Source of the DNA: Gammaproteobacteria bacterium | GTDB lineage: Bacteria > Pseudomonadota > Gammaproteobacteria > Burkholderiales > Gallionellaceae | Direction of reading: 5' to 3' | Assembly (NCBI GenBank): GCA_018814405.1 | Contig: JAHIZO010000005.1 | Location: forward strand, 62,001-126,000 | Length of the DNA: 64,000 nucleotides | Shown: piece after piece, positions 7,940-18,929 of the stretch | How the letters are laid out: every line of letters starts with the position of its first letter | Position numbering within the stretch: position 1 is the first letter of the stretch | Notes under the pieces: generated by a model | Database searches by the model: none | Seen by the model: the letters and a program-made list of their open reading frames with translations, nothing else | Told to the model about the DNA's origin: nothing | Program-made: the position numbers and the translations under genes

Positions 7940-8776
7940 ATGAGTGAAGTTTCCAATCCACCACAAGACGCAGTGATGACGGCGGACCTGACGTCCAAGG
8001 TCCGTAGCAAGGTGATCGCGGTGACCAGCGGCAAGGGCGGGGTCGGCAAGACTTTCGTCTCGGCCAATCTGGCTTCGGCGCTGGCCAAGCGCGGACTGCG
8101 CGTGCTGGTGTTGGATGCCGACCTGGGCTTGGCCAATCTGGATGTGGTGCTCAATCTCTATCCCAAGATCACGCTGCACGACGTCTTCACCGGCAAATCC
8201 AAACTGGAAGACGCGATCTACAAAGCCCCGGGCGGTTTCTCGGTGCTGCTGGCAGGTTCCGGCATGGTGGAATATTCGCGTCTAGCGCCCGAAGTGCGCG
8301 ACGATTTCCTGCGCATCATGGAATTGCTGGTACCGAACTACGACATCGTACTGCTGGATACCGGCGCAGGTATCTCTGACGTGGTGCTGTTCGCGGTCTC
8401 CATGGCATCCGAAGTATTGCTGGTAGCGACACCCGAGCCGACTGCGCTGACCGACGCCTATGCCACCATCAAAGTGCTGTCAGCTCAACAGAAGCGACAA
8501 AGCATTCGCGTCGTCATCAATCAGGTGACACGTACCGGCGATGGCACTGCCATCACCACACAGTTGCAGCAGGTGCTGGATCGCTTCGTGAACAAGGATT
8601 CCGAACACCCGCTGAAGCTGATCCATATGGGTGACATCCCAGCAGATCAAGCAGTGCGTCAAGCCATCATGAAACGTCAGTTGTTGGCACAGTCTGATCC
8701 GGGTTGTTCGGCGGCACTGGCGATCACACAACTCGCAAGCAAGGTCGAAGCCGCCGTCATCAAGCACGGCGCGTGA
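7940..8776 (+). CDS. FlhG/MinD-family P-loop ATPase
   Basis: A 278-residue deviant-Walker ATPase. SGKGGVGKT near residues 34-42 is the P-loop with its signature lysine, DADLGLANLDVVL is the switch region typical of FlhG/YlxH, and DTGAGISD is Walker B. FlhG sets flagellar number by acting on FlhF and FleQ-like regulators. Here there is no flhF, fliA or other flagellar gene nearby, and the partner is a diguanylate cyclase two bases upstream. Assigned to the FlhG branch by the GLANLDVVL motif; MinD proper is less likely. The short N-terminal tail before the P-loop lacks the FleQ/FliM-binding DQAxxLR motif. Confidence 0.82.
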   Translation: MSEVSNPPQDAVMTADLTSKVRSKVIAVTSGKGGVGKTFVSANLASALAKRGLRVLVLDADLGLANLDVVLNLYPKITLHDVFTGKSKLEDAIYKAPGGFSVLLAGSGMVEYSRLAPEVRDDFLRIMELLVPNYDIVLLDTGAGISDVVLFAVSMASEVLLVATPEPTALTDAYATIKVLSAQQKRQSIRVVINQVTRTGDGTAITTQLQQVLDRFVNKDSEHPLKLIHMGDIPADQAVRQAIMKRQLLAQSDPGCSAALAITQLASKVEAAVIKHGA

Positions 8777-8962
8777 TCCTCGTCTGTCCTGAGGAAGGTA
8801 GACGGAAAAGATCGATACGTATCTAGTGAGAAGTTCATCGAACTAGGCAGTTTTTCGGCCATTGCGGACGATGATGGTTTGCAGAAATAGGAGTTTGTTT
8901 CGACCGCACGATGACCGTTTCAGATTCGGTAACGGTCAACGCCAAACTCACTCCCAACCTGA

Positions 8963-11584
8963 TTAATGTCGCTTCTGCTTTATAAGCGCTTCAAATTCTG
9001 CAATCGGCACCGGCCTGCTAAACAAGTAGCCTTGGAAGTCGGTGCAGCCGTATTCCAGGAGCAGTTCGACCTGCTCCCTCGTCTCGACCCCCTCAGCGAT
9101 GACGTCCAGACTTAGTCCATGCGCCATGGCGATGATGGTGCGGACGATAGCCTTGTCGTTGCTGTCGGTGGCGATGTCGCTGACGAAGGAGCGGTCGATC
9201 TTGAGCTGGTTGAGCGGCAGTCGTTTCAGGTATTGCAAAGATGAATATCCGGTACCGAAATCGTCCAGCGAGAACAGTACGCCGAGCGGCTTCAAGGCAT
9301 GCATCGTGTCGATCAAGTCGTCGACGTTCTCTAACAACATGCTTTCGGTGAGTTCGAGCTTGAGCAGGTTCGGTTTAACCGCATGGTGTTGCAGCAGGGA
9401 CTGCAGCACAGCGACGAAATCCGTCTGGCGGAATTGTCTGGCGCTCACGTTGACCGAAATGACAAGGTCGCGCGTCAGAACATTTTGTTGCCACAAGCTG
9501 AGTTGCGCACAGGCCGTGTCCAGCACCCATTCGCCTATGGGGATTATCAGGCCGGATTCCTCGGCCAGCGGAATGAAATCGACGGGATTGACCAATCCGC
9601 GCTTGGGATGCCGCCAGCGGATCAGCGCCTCGGCACCCAGCGGCGTGCTCGAGCCATCCGTCTGAATCTGGTAGTACAACTGGAACTGATGGCGATCGAG
9701 GGCCCGGCGCAGGTCCGCTTCGAGTGCCGCCCGCACAGTGACCGCTTCTTGCATGGATTTGTCAAAGAAACACAGCCTGTTGCGACCGTCTTTCTTGGCC
9801 TGATACATGGCGATGTCGGCGTGTTTCAAAAGTTCTTCCGATCCCTGTCGGTGCCCCATGAACAGGATGGCACCGATACTGGGGGTGCTATGACACTCGT
9901 GGTGCGCAAGCAGATAAGGCTGGTTGAGCAGTGACAATATCTTGTTCGCGATCGCCTCGGATTGCACGGCGGCTTCAATACTGTTTTCACTCAGTTCTTC
10001 CAGCATCACCACGAACTCATCCCCTCCTAGGCGGGCCACGGTATCGCCTTCCCGCACACAGGACTCCAGCCGTTGCCCGACCTGCTCCAGCAGCATATCG
10101 CCGATGTCATGCCCCAGGGTATCGTTCAGCGTCTTGAAATCATCCAGATCGATGAACAGCAGCGCACCGTGCCGGCCACTGCGCGTGCTGGCGGTCAGCG
10201 CATGCTTGAGCCTGTCGTGCAGCAAACGACGATTGGGCAGCCGGGTCAGCAGATCGTAATAGGCCAGATGCTTGATCTCGTCCGCTGCCTCCCGGTTCAG
10301 GGTGATATCGGTCAGGGTGCCGACGTAATGGGTGGTCTTGCCTGCCTCATTTTTCACCGCCGTGATGATGAGATGCTCCGGATAGACTTCACCGTTCTTG
10401 CGACTGTTCCAGATCTCCCCTTCCCAGAAGCCGGTATGCAGGATGGTGCTCCACATCTGTTTGTAAAAATCGGCATTCTGGCGGCCGGATTGCATCATGC
10501 GCGGATTCTTGCCGACGACTTCCGCTTCGGTATAGCCGGTGATGGCGCAGTAGGCCTTGTTGACCTGCAGGATCGTACCGGCGACATCGGTGATCACCAT
10601 GCCTTCCTGCGACTCGAAGGCGGTGGCGGCGATACGGATCTTTTCGTCAGTCACTTTGTATTCGGTGACATCCTGTATCGTGCCCAACATCTTTTCAGCC
10701 GTGCCATGCGCATCCAACATGACCTTGCCATACCCATGCACCCAGCGTATGGCGCCATCGGTCTGGCGGATGATGCGGTATTCCCTGTCGAAGATGCTGC
10801 CCTTGCCCAGCACGTCGTTGACAAAGTAGTTCTGCATCATCGTCCGGTCATTCTGGTGGATGAGGGCTATCCATCCTTCGACGGTGCGATCATAGGTCTC
10901 ATCGATACCGAACAGGGCATCCAGAAACGGGGTGCTTTCCCATCTTCCATTCGGGATATCCAGCACATAGCTGCCCAATCCGGCGATAAGTTGCGACCCG
11001 CGCAGTAGCTCCTCGCTTTCTTGCAGCGCCTGATAGGCTTGATGGCGCTTGGTGATGTCCGTCAGCGCGATGCGCACCCAAGGGCCGCTTTCCGGTTTAG
11101 GCAATCGCACGCACTCCAATCGCGCATGAATGCATGCGCCGTCGTGCCTGTTGAGCGCCAGCTCGATGGTCTGCGCTTCCTCGCAAGTGGACACATGCAG
11201 GAGATGGCGATGCCAGCTGTCTCTATCTTGCGGGGACACGAAGCTGTCGAAGCGGCGATGGCTCAGCCTGATGCGATCCACACCAAGCAGGCTGGCACAG
11301 GCAAGGTTCGCTTGGGCTATCAAGCCCTTGTCATCCAGCGTCAGATAGCCGACAGGCGCAAAGTCATACAGGTCGATATAACGGTCCCGGCTCTCTTCCA
11401 GTTGTTGCTGGGTGTTGCGTAATTCCTCGTTCTGCATCTCCAGCTCGATCTGGTGTACCTGCAGCTCGTGCAGGAGTTTGTCCAGGTCTGCACGCTCATG
11501 CGGTGCGGGGTTCGCTGCGCGCTGCGCCTTCAGTTGCGCCTCGGCTGCGGCCCGCAAAACAGAGGGTTTATCGCGGCTGGCCAT
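8963..11584 (-). CDS. PAS-PAS-PAS-GGDEF-EAL c-di-GMP turnover protein
   Basis: 873 residues without membrane helices. A Glu/Gln-rich coiled coil (about 20-70) leads to three PAS/PAC units (about 70-185, 190-310, 315-430). A GGDEF domain follows with intact RLGGDEF and an I-site REGD upstream. An EAL domain covers about residues 615-865 with EALIRWRHP, ELTESMLLEN, DDFGTGYSSL and the distal Gln/Glu region. Both catalytic signatures are present, so it may make or break c-di-GMP depending on the PAS signal. The gene starts 6 bases after the stop of the CheB-CheR hybrid gene and is probably co-transcribed with it. Confidence 0.92.
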   Translation of the reverse strand: MASRDKPSVLRAAAEAQLKAQRAANPAPHERADLDKLLHELQVHQIELEMQNEELRNTQQQLEESRDRYIDLYDFAPVGYLTLDDKGLIAQANLACASLLGVDRIRLSHRRFDSFVSPQDRDSWHRHLLHVSTCEEAQTIELALNRHDGACIHARLECVRLPKPESGPWVRIALTDITKRHQAYQALQESEELLRGSQLIAGLGSYVLDIPNGRWESTPFLDALFGIDETYDRTVEGWIALIHQNDRTMMQNYFVNDVLGKGSIFDREYRIIRQTDGAIRWVHGYGKVMLDAHGTAEKMLGTIQDVTEYKVTDEKIRIAATAFESQEGMVITDVAGTILQVNKAYCAITGYTEAEVVGKNPRMMQSGRQNADFYKQMWSTILHTGFWEGEIWNSRKNGEVYPEHLIITAVKNEAGKTTHYVGTLTDITLNREAADEIKHLAYYDLLTRLPNRRLLHDRLKHALTASTRSGRHGALLFIDLDDFKTLNDTLGHDIGDMLLEQVGQRLESCVREGDTVARLGGDEFVVMLEELSENSIEAAVQSEAIANKILSLLNQPYLLAHHECHSTPSIGAILFMGHRQGSEELLKHADIAMYQAKKDGRNRLCFFDKSMQEAVTVRAALEADLRRALDRHQFQLYYQIQTDGSSTPLGAEALIRWRHPKRGLVNPVDFIPLAEESGLIIPIGEWVLDTACAQLSLWQQNVLTRDLVISVNVSARQFRQTDFVAVLQSLLQHHAVKPNLLKLELTESMLLENVDDLIDTMHALKPLGVLFSLDDFGTGYSSLQYLKRLPLNQLKIDRSFVSDIATDSNDKAIVRTIIAMAHGLSLDVIAEGVETREQVELLLEYGCTDFQGYLFSRPVPIAEFEALIKQKRH

Positions 11585-11590
11585 GATCGT

Positions 11591-14248
11591 TCAGTGAGCG
11601 TCGCCGCGCAGGCGCAGCTCACCCTCCAGTTGTTTGGCCTTGCTGATCTCGCTGAAGGTGATGACCACGCCGTCGATGACGTTCTCCAGCGTGCGGTAAG
11701 GCATGATCTTCACCTGGAACCAGCGTCCGTCATGGGTCGCGATCTCGCGGTCGGAAAAGACCAGTGTGCGCAGCACCTCGTTGATTTCCTCCAGCAGGTC
11801 CGGATAGACGAGTTCGTTGACGATGTCGGACAGCGGGCGTCCCACATCACCGGGGATCAGCTTGAACAACCGCGTCGCCTGCCTGGTGAAGCGGCGCACA
11901 TGCAAGGCATTGTCGAGGAATACCGTGGCGAGGTCGGTACTGTTGAGCAGATTCTTCATGTCGTTGTTGGTCGTCGACAACTCCTCCACCTTGGATTGCA
12001 ACTCGATGTTCACCGTCTGCAGTTCCTCGTTCATGGACTGCATCTCCTCTTTGGAGGTGGTCAACTCCTCGTTGGTCGACTGCAGTTCCTCGTTGGTCGA
12101 CTGCAACTCTTCGTTGGTCGATTTGAGTTCTTCCTGCGAGGTCTGCATCTCCTCCTGCAAGGTCTTCATGTCCTGCTGCGCGCGGGCAAGCGCCAGCTCC
12201 AGCTCATCGACACGCGGATGTTTTCGTGTAGTCCTTTTGCCGGGGGCGGATGCCGCTGTCGCGGCAGACGCGGCAACATCGGTGAATACGATCAGCACCA
12301 TGCCTTTGAGGGCGTCCGGTTCCTGCACCGGGTATACGGTCATATCCACCTTCTGCACAGCCTCACCGCTGCCGATGCCAATATCGCGGCAAACGATGGG
12401 CTTGTTGCTGCGCAAGGCTTTGGGCAGCGCGATGATAATCTCCTGGCGCAGGCCGTCGCGCGCCATGGCGTGGATGTTCCAATTGGCCTTGCCCATGGCC
12501 GGCTCCAGATATTTTCCGGTGCGTCCGTTGATGAAGACAAGATCGCCTGCGGCATTGACCAGCACCGAGGCGGGCGAGAATTTTTGCAGGACCAACTGTT
12601 CGGTGAGACTTTGCAGATTGACGGGTGTAGGTTCGGTGGTGCGCATAGTGGGTAAGTTGGTGAATGGAGGATGACGGGTGGGGAATTCGACCTCGAGCGC
12701 GCTGAGCGGACTGGGGTTGCGCCGGAACAGACGGGATTTACTTTCCAGTGTTGTGAACTGGTCTGTGTTGCTGCCTATCGTTTCGGCATTGCCCAGCATG
12801 AGTATGCCGCCGGATTTGAGGCTGTAGTGGAACAGCGGTAGCAGTTTTCTTTGCAGTTCCGCATCCAGATAGATCAACAGATTGCGGCAGGTGAGGATGT
12901 CCAGCTTGGAGAACGGCGGGTCCATGATGACGTTCTGCGGCGCGAACACCACTTGTTCGCGTATCTCCTTGCCGATCCTGTAACCGTCGTTCTCCACGAT
13001 GAAGAAACGCCGCAAGCGCGCTTCGCTGACATCGGCGGCGATGTTGGCGGGATAGATGCCGAGGCGCGCTTTTTCAATGGCATCCGGATCGAGGTCGGTG
13101 GCGAAAATCTGTAGAGAATATCTGCCTTGCAGTTGCATGCGTTCCAGCACCTCGCGGAAAGCGATTGCCAGAGAATACGCCTCCTCGCCCGTGGAGCAGC
13201 CGGCGACCCATGCGCGCAGCGCGGTCCCTTCCGGGGTGGCGGCAAGCAACTCGGGCAGCGCCTTGTCCTGAAGATATTCCCAGACGGCAGGATCGCGAAA
13301 GAAGCTGGTGACGCCGATCAGCAACTCCTTGAACAGCAGGTCGACCTCCTGCTTGTTCTCGCGCAGATAGCGCACATAGTCGGCAATGCGGGCCAACTGG
13401 TGGATCGCCATGCGGCGCTCGATGCGACGATACACGGTGCTTTTTTTGTAATGGGAAAAATCGTGTCCCGTCCTCTCGCGCAGCAGGATGCATATCTTGT
13501 CGAAGCCGCTACGCTGCGCCTCGGTTTCAAGCCCTTCCTTCACAGAGGTGCCTGCACGGGGTTTGTTGCCATGGCCGAGGCACTCGATGATGCGCAGCGG
13601 CAACTGATCCGCCGTGTCGACGATATCCGCCATGGCGGTTTCAATGGCATGGCGCGGCATGCTGTCGAACTTGGACGAAGAGGGTTCCTGCACCAGCACC
13701 AGTCCGCCGTTCTCCTTGATGGCGCGCACGCCCAGCGAACCGTCCGAGCCCATACCGGAAAGGATGACCCCGACAGCGTTGTTGCGCATATCGTCGGCAA
13801 GCGTGCGGAAAAAGAAATCGATCGGCAGGCGCATTCCACGGGGCGCGACCGGATCGAGCAGGTAGAGGAGGCCGTGCAGGATGGAAAGATCCTTGTTGGG
13901 CGGGATCACATAGACGTGGTTCGGCTCGACACGGGTGCGGTTCCCGGCCTGCGCGACAGTCATGCCTGTCGCGCGTTGCAGCAACTCGGGCATGATGCCT
14001 TTGTGTGTGGGATCCAGATGCTGGATGACGACATAGGCCATGCCGCTATCGGCAGGCACGTTGCCAAGGAACTGTTCCAGCGCTTCCAGGCCACCGGCGG
14101 AGGCACCGATGGCGACGATAGGGAATGGGTTGGCGCTCGGTTTGGATTTGACGGCTATTGCAGGCTTGGCGGAAATATCAGCTGCCGGTGCTTTCCCTTT
14201 TTGGGACGCAGCAGTGCGAGATTGTGCTGTTGGCAGCTTCTTGGTCAC
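11591..14248 (-). CDS. CheB-CheR-PAS hybrid protein
   Basis: A fusion of chemotaxis methylesterase and methyltransferase domains. The CheB part has the catalytic Ser in IGASAGG, His in VIQHLDPTHKG and Asp in SGMGSDGS. The CheR part has TSFFRDP and the SAM-binding loop AGCSTGEEAYS. A long heptad coiled coil of NEELQST-type units and a PAS domain end the protein. No receiver domain precedes CheB. Start: an in-frame ATG at 14281 exists, but GTG 14248 is preceded by GGGGGA five bases upstream and is preferred. Such hybrids usually act in non-chemotactic sensory clusters; no MCP or CheA is near. Confidence 0.88.
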   Translation of the reverse strand: MTKKLPTAQSRTAASQKGKAPAADISAKPAIAVKSKPSANPFPIVAIGASAGGLEALEQFLGNVPADSGMAYVVIQHLDPTHKGIMPELLQRATGMTVAQAGNRTRVEPNHVYVIPPNKDLSILHGLLYLLDPVAPRGMRLPIDFFFRTLADDMRNNAVGVILSGMGSDGSLGVRAIKENGGLVLVQEPSSSKFDSMPRHAIETAMADIVDTADQLPLRIIECLGHGNKPRAGTSVKEGLETEAQRSGFDKICILLRERTGHDFSHYKKSTVYRRIERRMAIHQLARIADYVRYLRENKQEVDLLFKELLIGVTSFFRDPAVWEYLQDKALPELLAATPEGTALRAWVAGCSTGEEAYSLAIAFREVLERMQLQGRYSLQIFATDLDPDAIEKARLGIYPANIAADVSEARLRRFFIVENDGYRIGKEIREQVVFAPQNVIMDPPFSKLDILTCRNLLIYLDAELQRKLLPLFHYSLKSGGILMLGNAETIGSNTDQFTTLESKSRLFRRNPSPLSALEVEFPTRHPPFTNLPTMRTTEPTPVNLQSLTEQLVLQKFSPASVLVNAAGDLVFINGRTGKYLEPAMGKANWNIHAMARDGLRQEIIIALPKALRSNKPIVCRDIGIGSGEAVQKVDMTVYPVQEPDALKGMVLIVFTDVAASAATAASAPGKRTTRKHPRVDELELALARAQQDMKTLQEEMQTSQEELKSTNEELQSTNEELQSTNEELTTSKEEMQSMNEELQTVNIELQSKVEELSTTNNDMKNLLNSTDLATVFLDNALHVRRFTRQATRLFKLIPGDVGRPLSDIVNELVYPDLLEEINEVLRTLVFSDREIATHDGRWFQVKIMPYRTLENVIDGVVITFSEISKAKQLEGELRLRGDAH
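12045..12128 (-). repeat. Four tandem 21-bp units in the coiled coil of the CheB-CheR gene
   Basis: Units at 12045-12065, 12066-12086, 12087-12107 and 12108-12128 each encode seven residues of the form STNEELQ. The middle two are nearly identical at DNA level and the outer two are diverged. They extend a heptad coiled coil in register, so copy-number change would lengthen the coil without breaking frame. Confidence 0.85.
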
Positions 14249-14654
14249 ACCTATCCCCCTTGTGATGGCACACCCGAACAAACGCCACTTGAGACCACCA
14301 TAGTCTAATCTAACACAGAGCCACAGTCGATTATGCGGCTTGATTTGCGCTTAAAGTAGCACATGCGCACGATTCTTAATACTGTCCACACCTTCTTGCG
14401 GAGCGCATTATGGCCATACCTGACAAGCAGCGACTGCAATCTAGTGAGAGACCGAATTCCGTATAGGAAGACTATCCGGCTGATTTCGTAGAAGCCGTTG
14501 GTACAACTTGATTAGGCCGACCGCTATTGAATGTGAAGCGGACATCGCTTCTGCTTGATCAGAAATGCATTCAGCAAACAGCCGATGTCTCTTATGGCCG
14601 ATGAACAGCCTCTTCAACAATGCCCTGCGGTCAGGAGGGAAGGGGAGATATGCT
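14249..14654. other. Intergenic region without a recognisable gene
   Basis: About 400 bases separate the start of the CheB-CheR gene from the end of hupE. I see no coding signature longer than about 20 codons, no RNA gene and no clear terminator. The segment around 14510-14560 (GACCGCTATTGAATGTGAAGC) looks like decayed intergenic or coding sequence. The promoter of the CheB-CheR gene should lie at its left end. Confidence 0.5.
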
Positions 14655-15224
14655 TCAGATGGTCACCAGCATCCACGCCCCCATGGCGGCGATACTCATA
14701 CCCAATATCTGAACCATACGCGTGAAACGTTCACGCAGCATGCTGCCCATGGCGATGCCGCTCACATGCAGCGATGCGGTGGCGAGCAGGAAGCCTGCGG
14801 CATAGGCGAGCGGGGCGGCTGCACTGGGCATCTCGCTGCCGTGTGCGTAGCCGTGGAAGATGCCGAATGCGGCGGTGAGCGCGAAGCTGACCGGCAGTGC
14901 CAACTTGCTCGGGCTGACGATGAGCAGGCCGAGAATCAACACCGAAGCGGCGATGCCTGGCTCGATCAGTGTCAGCGAGGGGATCATCATGCCGATGAAC
15001 GCGCCGCCTGCCAGCATGGCCATGAAGGTGGCTGGTAATTGCCAGACACGTTGACCGCCAAGTTGCCCGGCCCACAGGCCAACGGCCAGCATGGCAAGCA
15101 GGTGATCCATGCCGCTAAAGGGGTGCATCAATCCAGTGCTGAATCCTGATGAACCGTGTCCGGTGTGCGCGCTGGCGGCAGTGCTGATGAAGAGCAGGGC
15201 GAGAGTGATGAGGGTGCGTTTCAT
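14655..15224 (-). CDS. hupE: HupE/UreJ-family nickel permease
   Basis: The 189 residues comprise a signal peptide (to about residue 19, AASAHTGH) and six hydrophobic helices. The HupE/UreJ signature HPFSGMDHLLAM in the first helix and FGIFHGYAHGSEMP in the fourth carry the metal-binding His and Asp. The family transports nickel for hydrogenase or urease. It is the last gene of the hydrogenase operon, 15 bases after hynL, which fixes its role as Ni supply for the [NiFe] centre. Confidence 0.92.
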   Translation of the reverse strand: MKRTLITLALLFISTAASAHTGHGSSGFSTGLMHPFSGMDHLLAMLAVGLWAGQLGGQRVWQLPATFMAMLAGGAFIGMMIPSLTLIEPGIAASVLILGLLIVSPSKLALPVSFALTAAFGIFHGYAHGSEMPSAAAPLAYAAGFLLATASLHVSGIAMGSMLRERFTRMVQILGMSIAAMGAWMLVTI

Positions 15225-15239
15225 GTTTGGGCTTCCTTT

Positions 15240-16972
<1,733 letters not shown>

Positions 16973-16976
<4 letters not shown>

Positions 16977-18250
16977 GATGCTTTCCCTTCTGCGTTATCC
17001 GTCAGGTGGTCTGCGATGAGCTCGGTCAGTCCGATGACTTCGACATCCATGCGGTTGAGTTCCAGTCCGTCCAGCAGCATGGTGCGACAGTTGGAACAGG
17101 AGGTGACCAGCAACTTCGCATCGACCGCTTCGAGCTGCGACTTTTTGCGACTGAACACCTTGATGCGCAGCCGTTCTGCTCTATGGTTTGCGCTGACGCC
17201 CCCACCCCCGCCGCAGCACCAGTTTTGCACCCCGGCATCCGGCATCTCGACGAAATTCGGCGCGACCTGCTTCAGAAGGTTGCGCGGCTGTTCGATCACG
17301 CCGCCGCGGCGCACCATCTGGCACGGGTCATGGAAAGTCATGCGCGTCTCGTCCACGCTGTCGGTCTTCAAGCGTTCTGAACTGCGCAGTTCATCCAGCA
17401 GTTCGATGATGTGGATGACCTGAAACGGGTAGGGGCGACCGATCAGGTTGGGGCCTTCCCAGCGCAGGGCGGTGTAGGCATGGCCGCACTCGGGACTGAT
17501 GACGTATTTCACCTTGAGCCGTTCCGCAGCATGCACGATGCGGCCGAGGATATCTGCGGCCAGATCGGAAGAGCCGATCTGGATGCCGCTGTTGGTGCCC
17601 TCGAAGCCGTCCGAGGCCAATGTCCAGGAAACATCCGCCTGTTTGAAGATGCGTGTCACCGCACTGATGATCTCGGGGTAGTCGGCTACTTCGGCTGAGG
17701 ACAGCACCATCATGTAGTCTGCGCCTTCCACATCCAGCGGTACGGTCAGGCCGGTCTCTTTCTCGGCATGTTTGATCTGCGCCTTCAGCGTCTTGAGGTT
17801 CACCCCCATCGGGCTGCCCTGTTCGATGGCGCGCTGGGTCGCGCCTTTCAATCCTTCCGGTGCATGACCGGATGCGACCATGCCTTCGCGCATCTTGCGC
17901 ACCATGTAGGTGATGTCGTTGCCGACGGGGCATGCCAGCGAGCAGCGGCCACATAGCGTGCAGCTGTCGTACACCAATGGTTCCCACTCGGCTAGTTCTT
18001 CGTCGGTGACGGGTTTGGACAGACCGACCTTTTTCAGTAGTTTTCCCCAAAAGGTGTATTCCTGCTGCCACAGGCGGCGCATCGGTTCCAGTTTGTGGAT
18101 GGGGGTGTATTTTGGATCCTGCGTCTCGGTGTAGAACAGGCAGGACTCGGCACACAGTCCGCAATGTACACAGGTCGAGAAGAACGTGGCGACCGGGGCG
18201 TCTATCTGCGCGAGCAGTGTGGTGATGCCGCGCTGGAGTGATGTACTCAT
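16973..18250 (-). CDS. isp2: Isp2, HdrD-like iron-sulfur subunit of the hydrogenase
   Basis: 425 residues. Two [4Fe-4S] ferredoxin motifs lie at the N-terminus: CVHCGLCAESC near residue 25 and CTLCGRCSLACP near 95. One complete CCG domain (HDPCQ, then WCCGGGGG, then SCSNC) occupies the C-terminal third. A preceding CCG repeat is degenerate and keeps only PECGH. This is the architecture of HdrD, DsrK and GlpC. In Isp hydrogenases it is thought to couple HynSL through Isp1 to quinone or a thiol/disulfide partner. It sits 16 bases after isp1 and overlaps hynL by 4 bases. Confidence 0.92.
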
Positions 18251-18266
18251 GTCGTTGTTTCCTCTC

Positions 18267-18929
18267 CTATGCGTTGATGCCCTTGAACCCGTTCACCGCG
18301 CCGTTGTACCAACGTGCCATGAAGGTGGTGAACATGTGGGCCAGTTTGGTGAACGGTGCGACGACCATCAGCAGTTCGACGCTGGCGATATGCAGCGTCA
18401 GCAGCGTGAGGTATTCGAAACCGATATTGCGCAACAGCATGAACCCTGTCAGTAGCGGCAGGAAGGAAAGCGTCCAGGTAAGGAAATCTTCGAAGCCGGA
18501 TAGCAGCCGTTTCACCGGGTCGATGAACCTGTGCACCAGCAGGGCGACCATGGCTCCGATGGCGAGCACGGCCGCGATGTCGATCACGCCGCGTGGCAGA
18601 GCGGGCCAGCCGAAGCCGAATACCGCCCGGAACAGGTCTATGTGCTGGCTGAGAAAGAACAGTGTGATCAGGAAGCCTACATGGAACACATAGCCTGCGA
18701 TGACAGTGAAGAGACCGCGCCCGCTCAGGCTGGGTAGCATGAAACTGCGCTGCCACATGGTGCGCAGGCCGCCGGCCCATTCCGAGCCGCGCGCTACGGC
18801 CAGCGAGGGTTTGCGGCCCAGCAATAGCAGGTGTAGCACGCGATAGCTCATGCCCAATACGAACACTGCTGTGGCGATCTGCAATCCCGTGCCGCGCACC
18901 CAGAGCAACAATTCCTGATCCATGATCAT
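18267..18929 (-). CDS. isp1: Isp1, NarI-like cytochrome b membrane subunit
   Basis: 220 residues with about five membrane helices (roughly 13-35, 72-95, 112-130, 150-168 and 175-195). Histidines in the helices (VFHVGF, LVHRFID, TLHIASVE, KLAHMFTTF) can bind b haems as in NarI and DsrM. It anchors the Isp2-HynSL complex and passes electrons to the quinone pool. Its ATG overlaps the hynS stop by 4 bases (ATGA). The assignment rests on gene order plus the NarI-like pattern. Confidence 0.9.
   Translation of the reverse strand: MIMDQELLLWVRGTGLQIATAVFVLGMSYRVLHLLLLGRKPSLAVARGSEWAGGLRTMWQRSFMLPSLSGRGLFTVIAGYVFHVGFLITLFFLSQHIDLFRAVFGFGWPALPRGVIDIAAVLAIGAMVALLVHRFIDPVKRLLSGFEDFLTWTLSFLPLLTGFMLLRNIGFEYLTLLTLHIASVELLMVVAPFTKLAHMFTTFMARWYNGAVNGFKGINA

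Noticed and set aside
12045-12128. Possible CRISPR-like or satellite repeat
   Set aside because: The 21-bp units are contiguous with no spacers and encode an in-frame heptad coiled coil.
11453-12655. A 400-codon plus-strand frame with leucine/glycine-rich repeats opposite the CheB-CheR gene
   Set aside because: The apparent protein repeats are the antisense reading of the NEELQST coiled-coil units.
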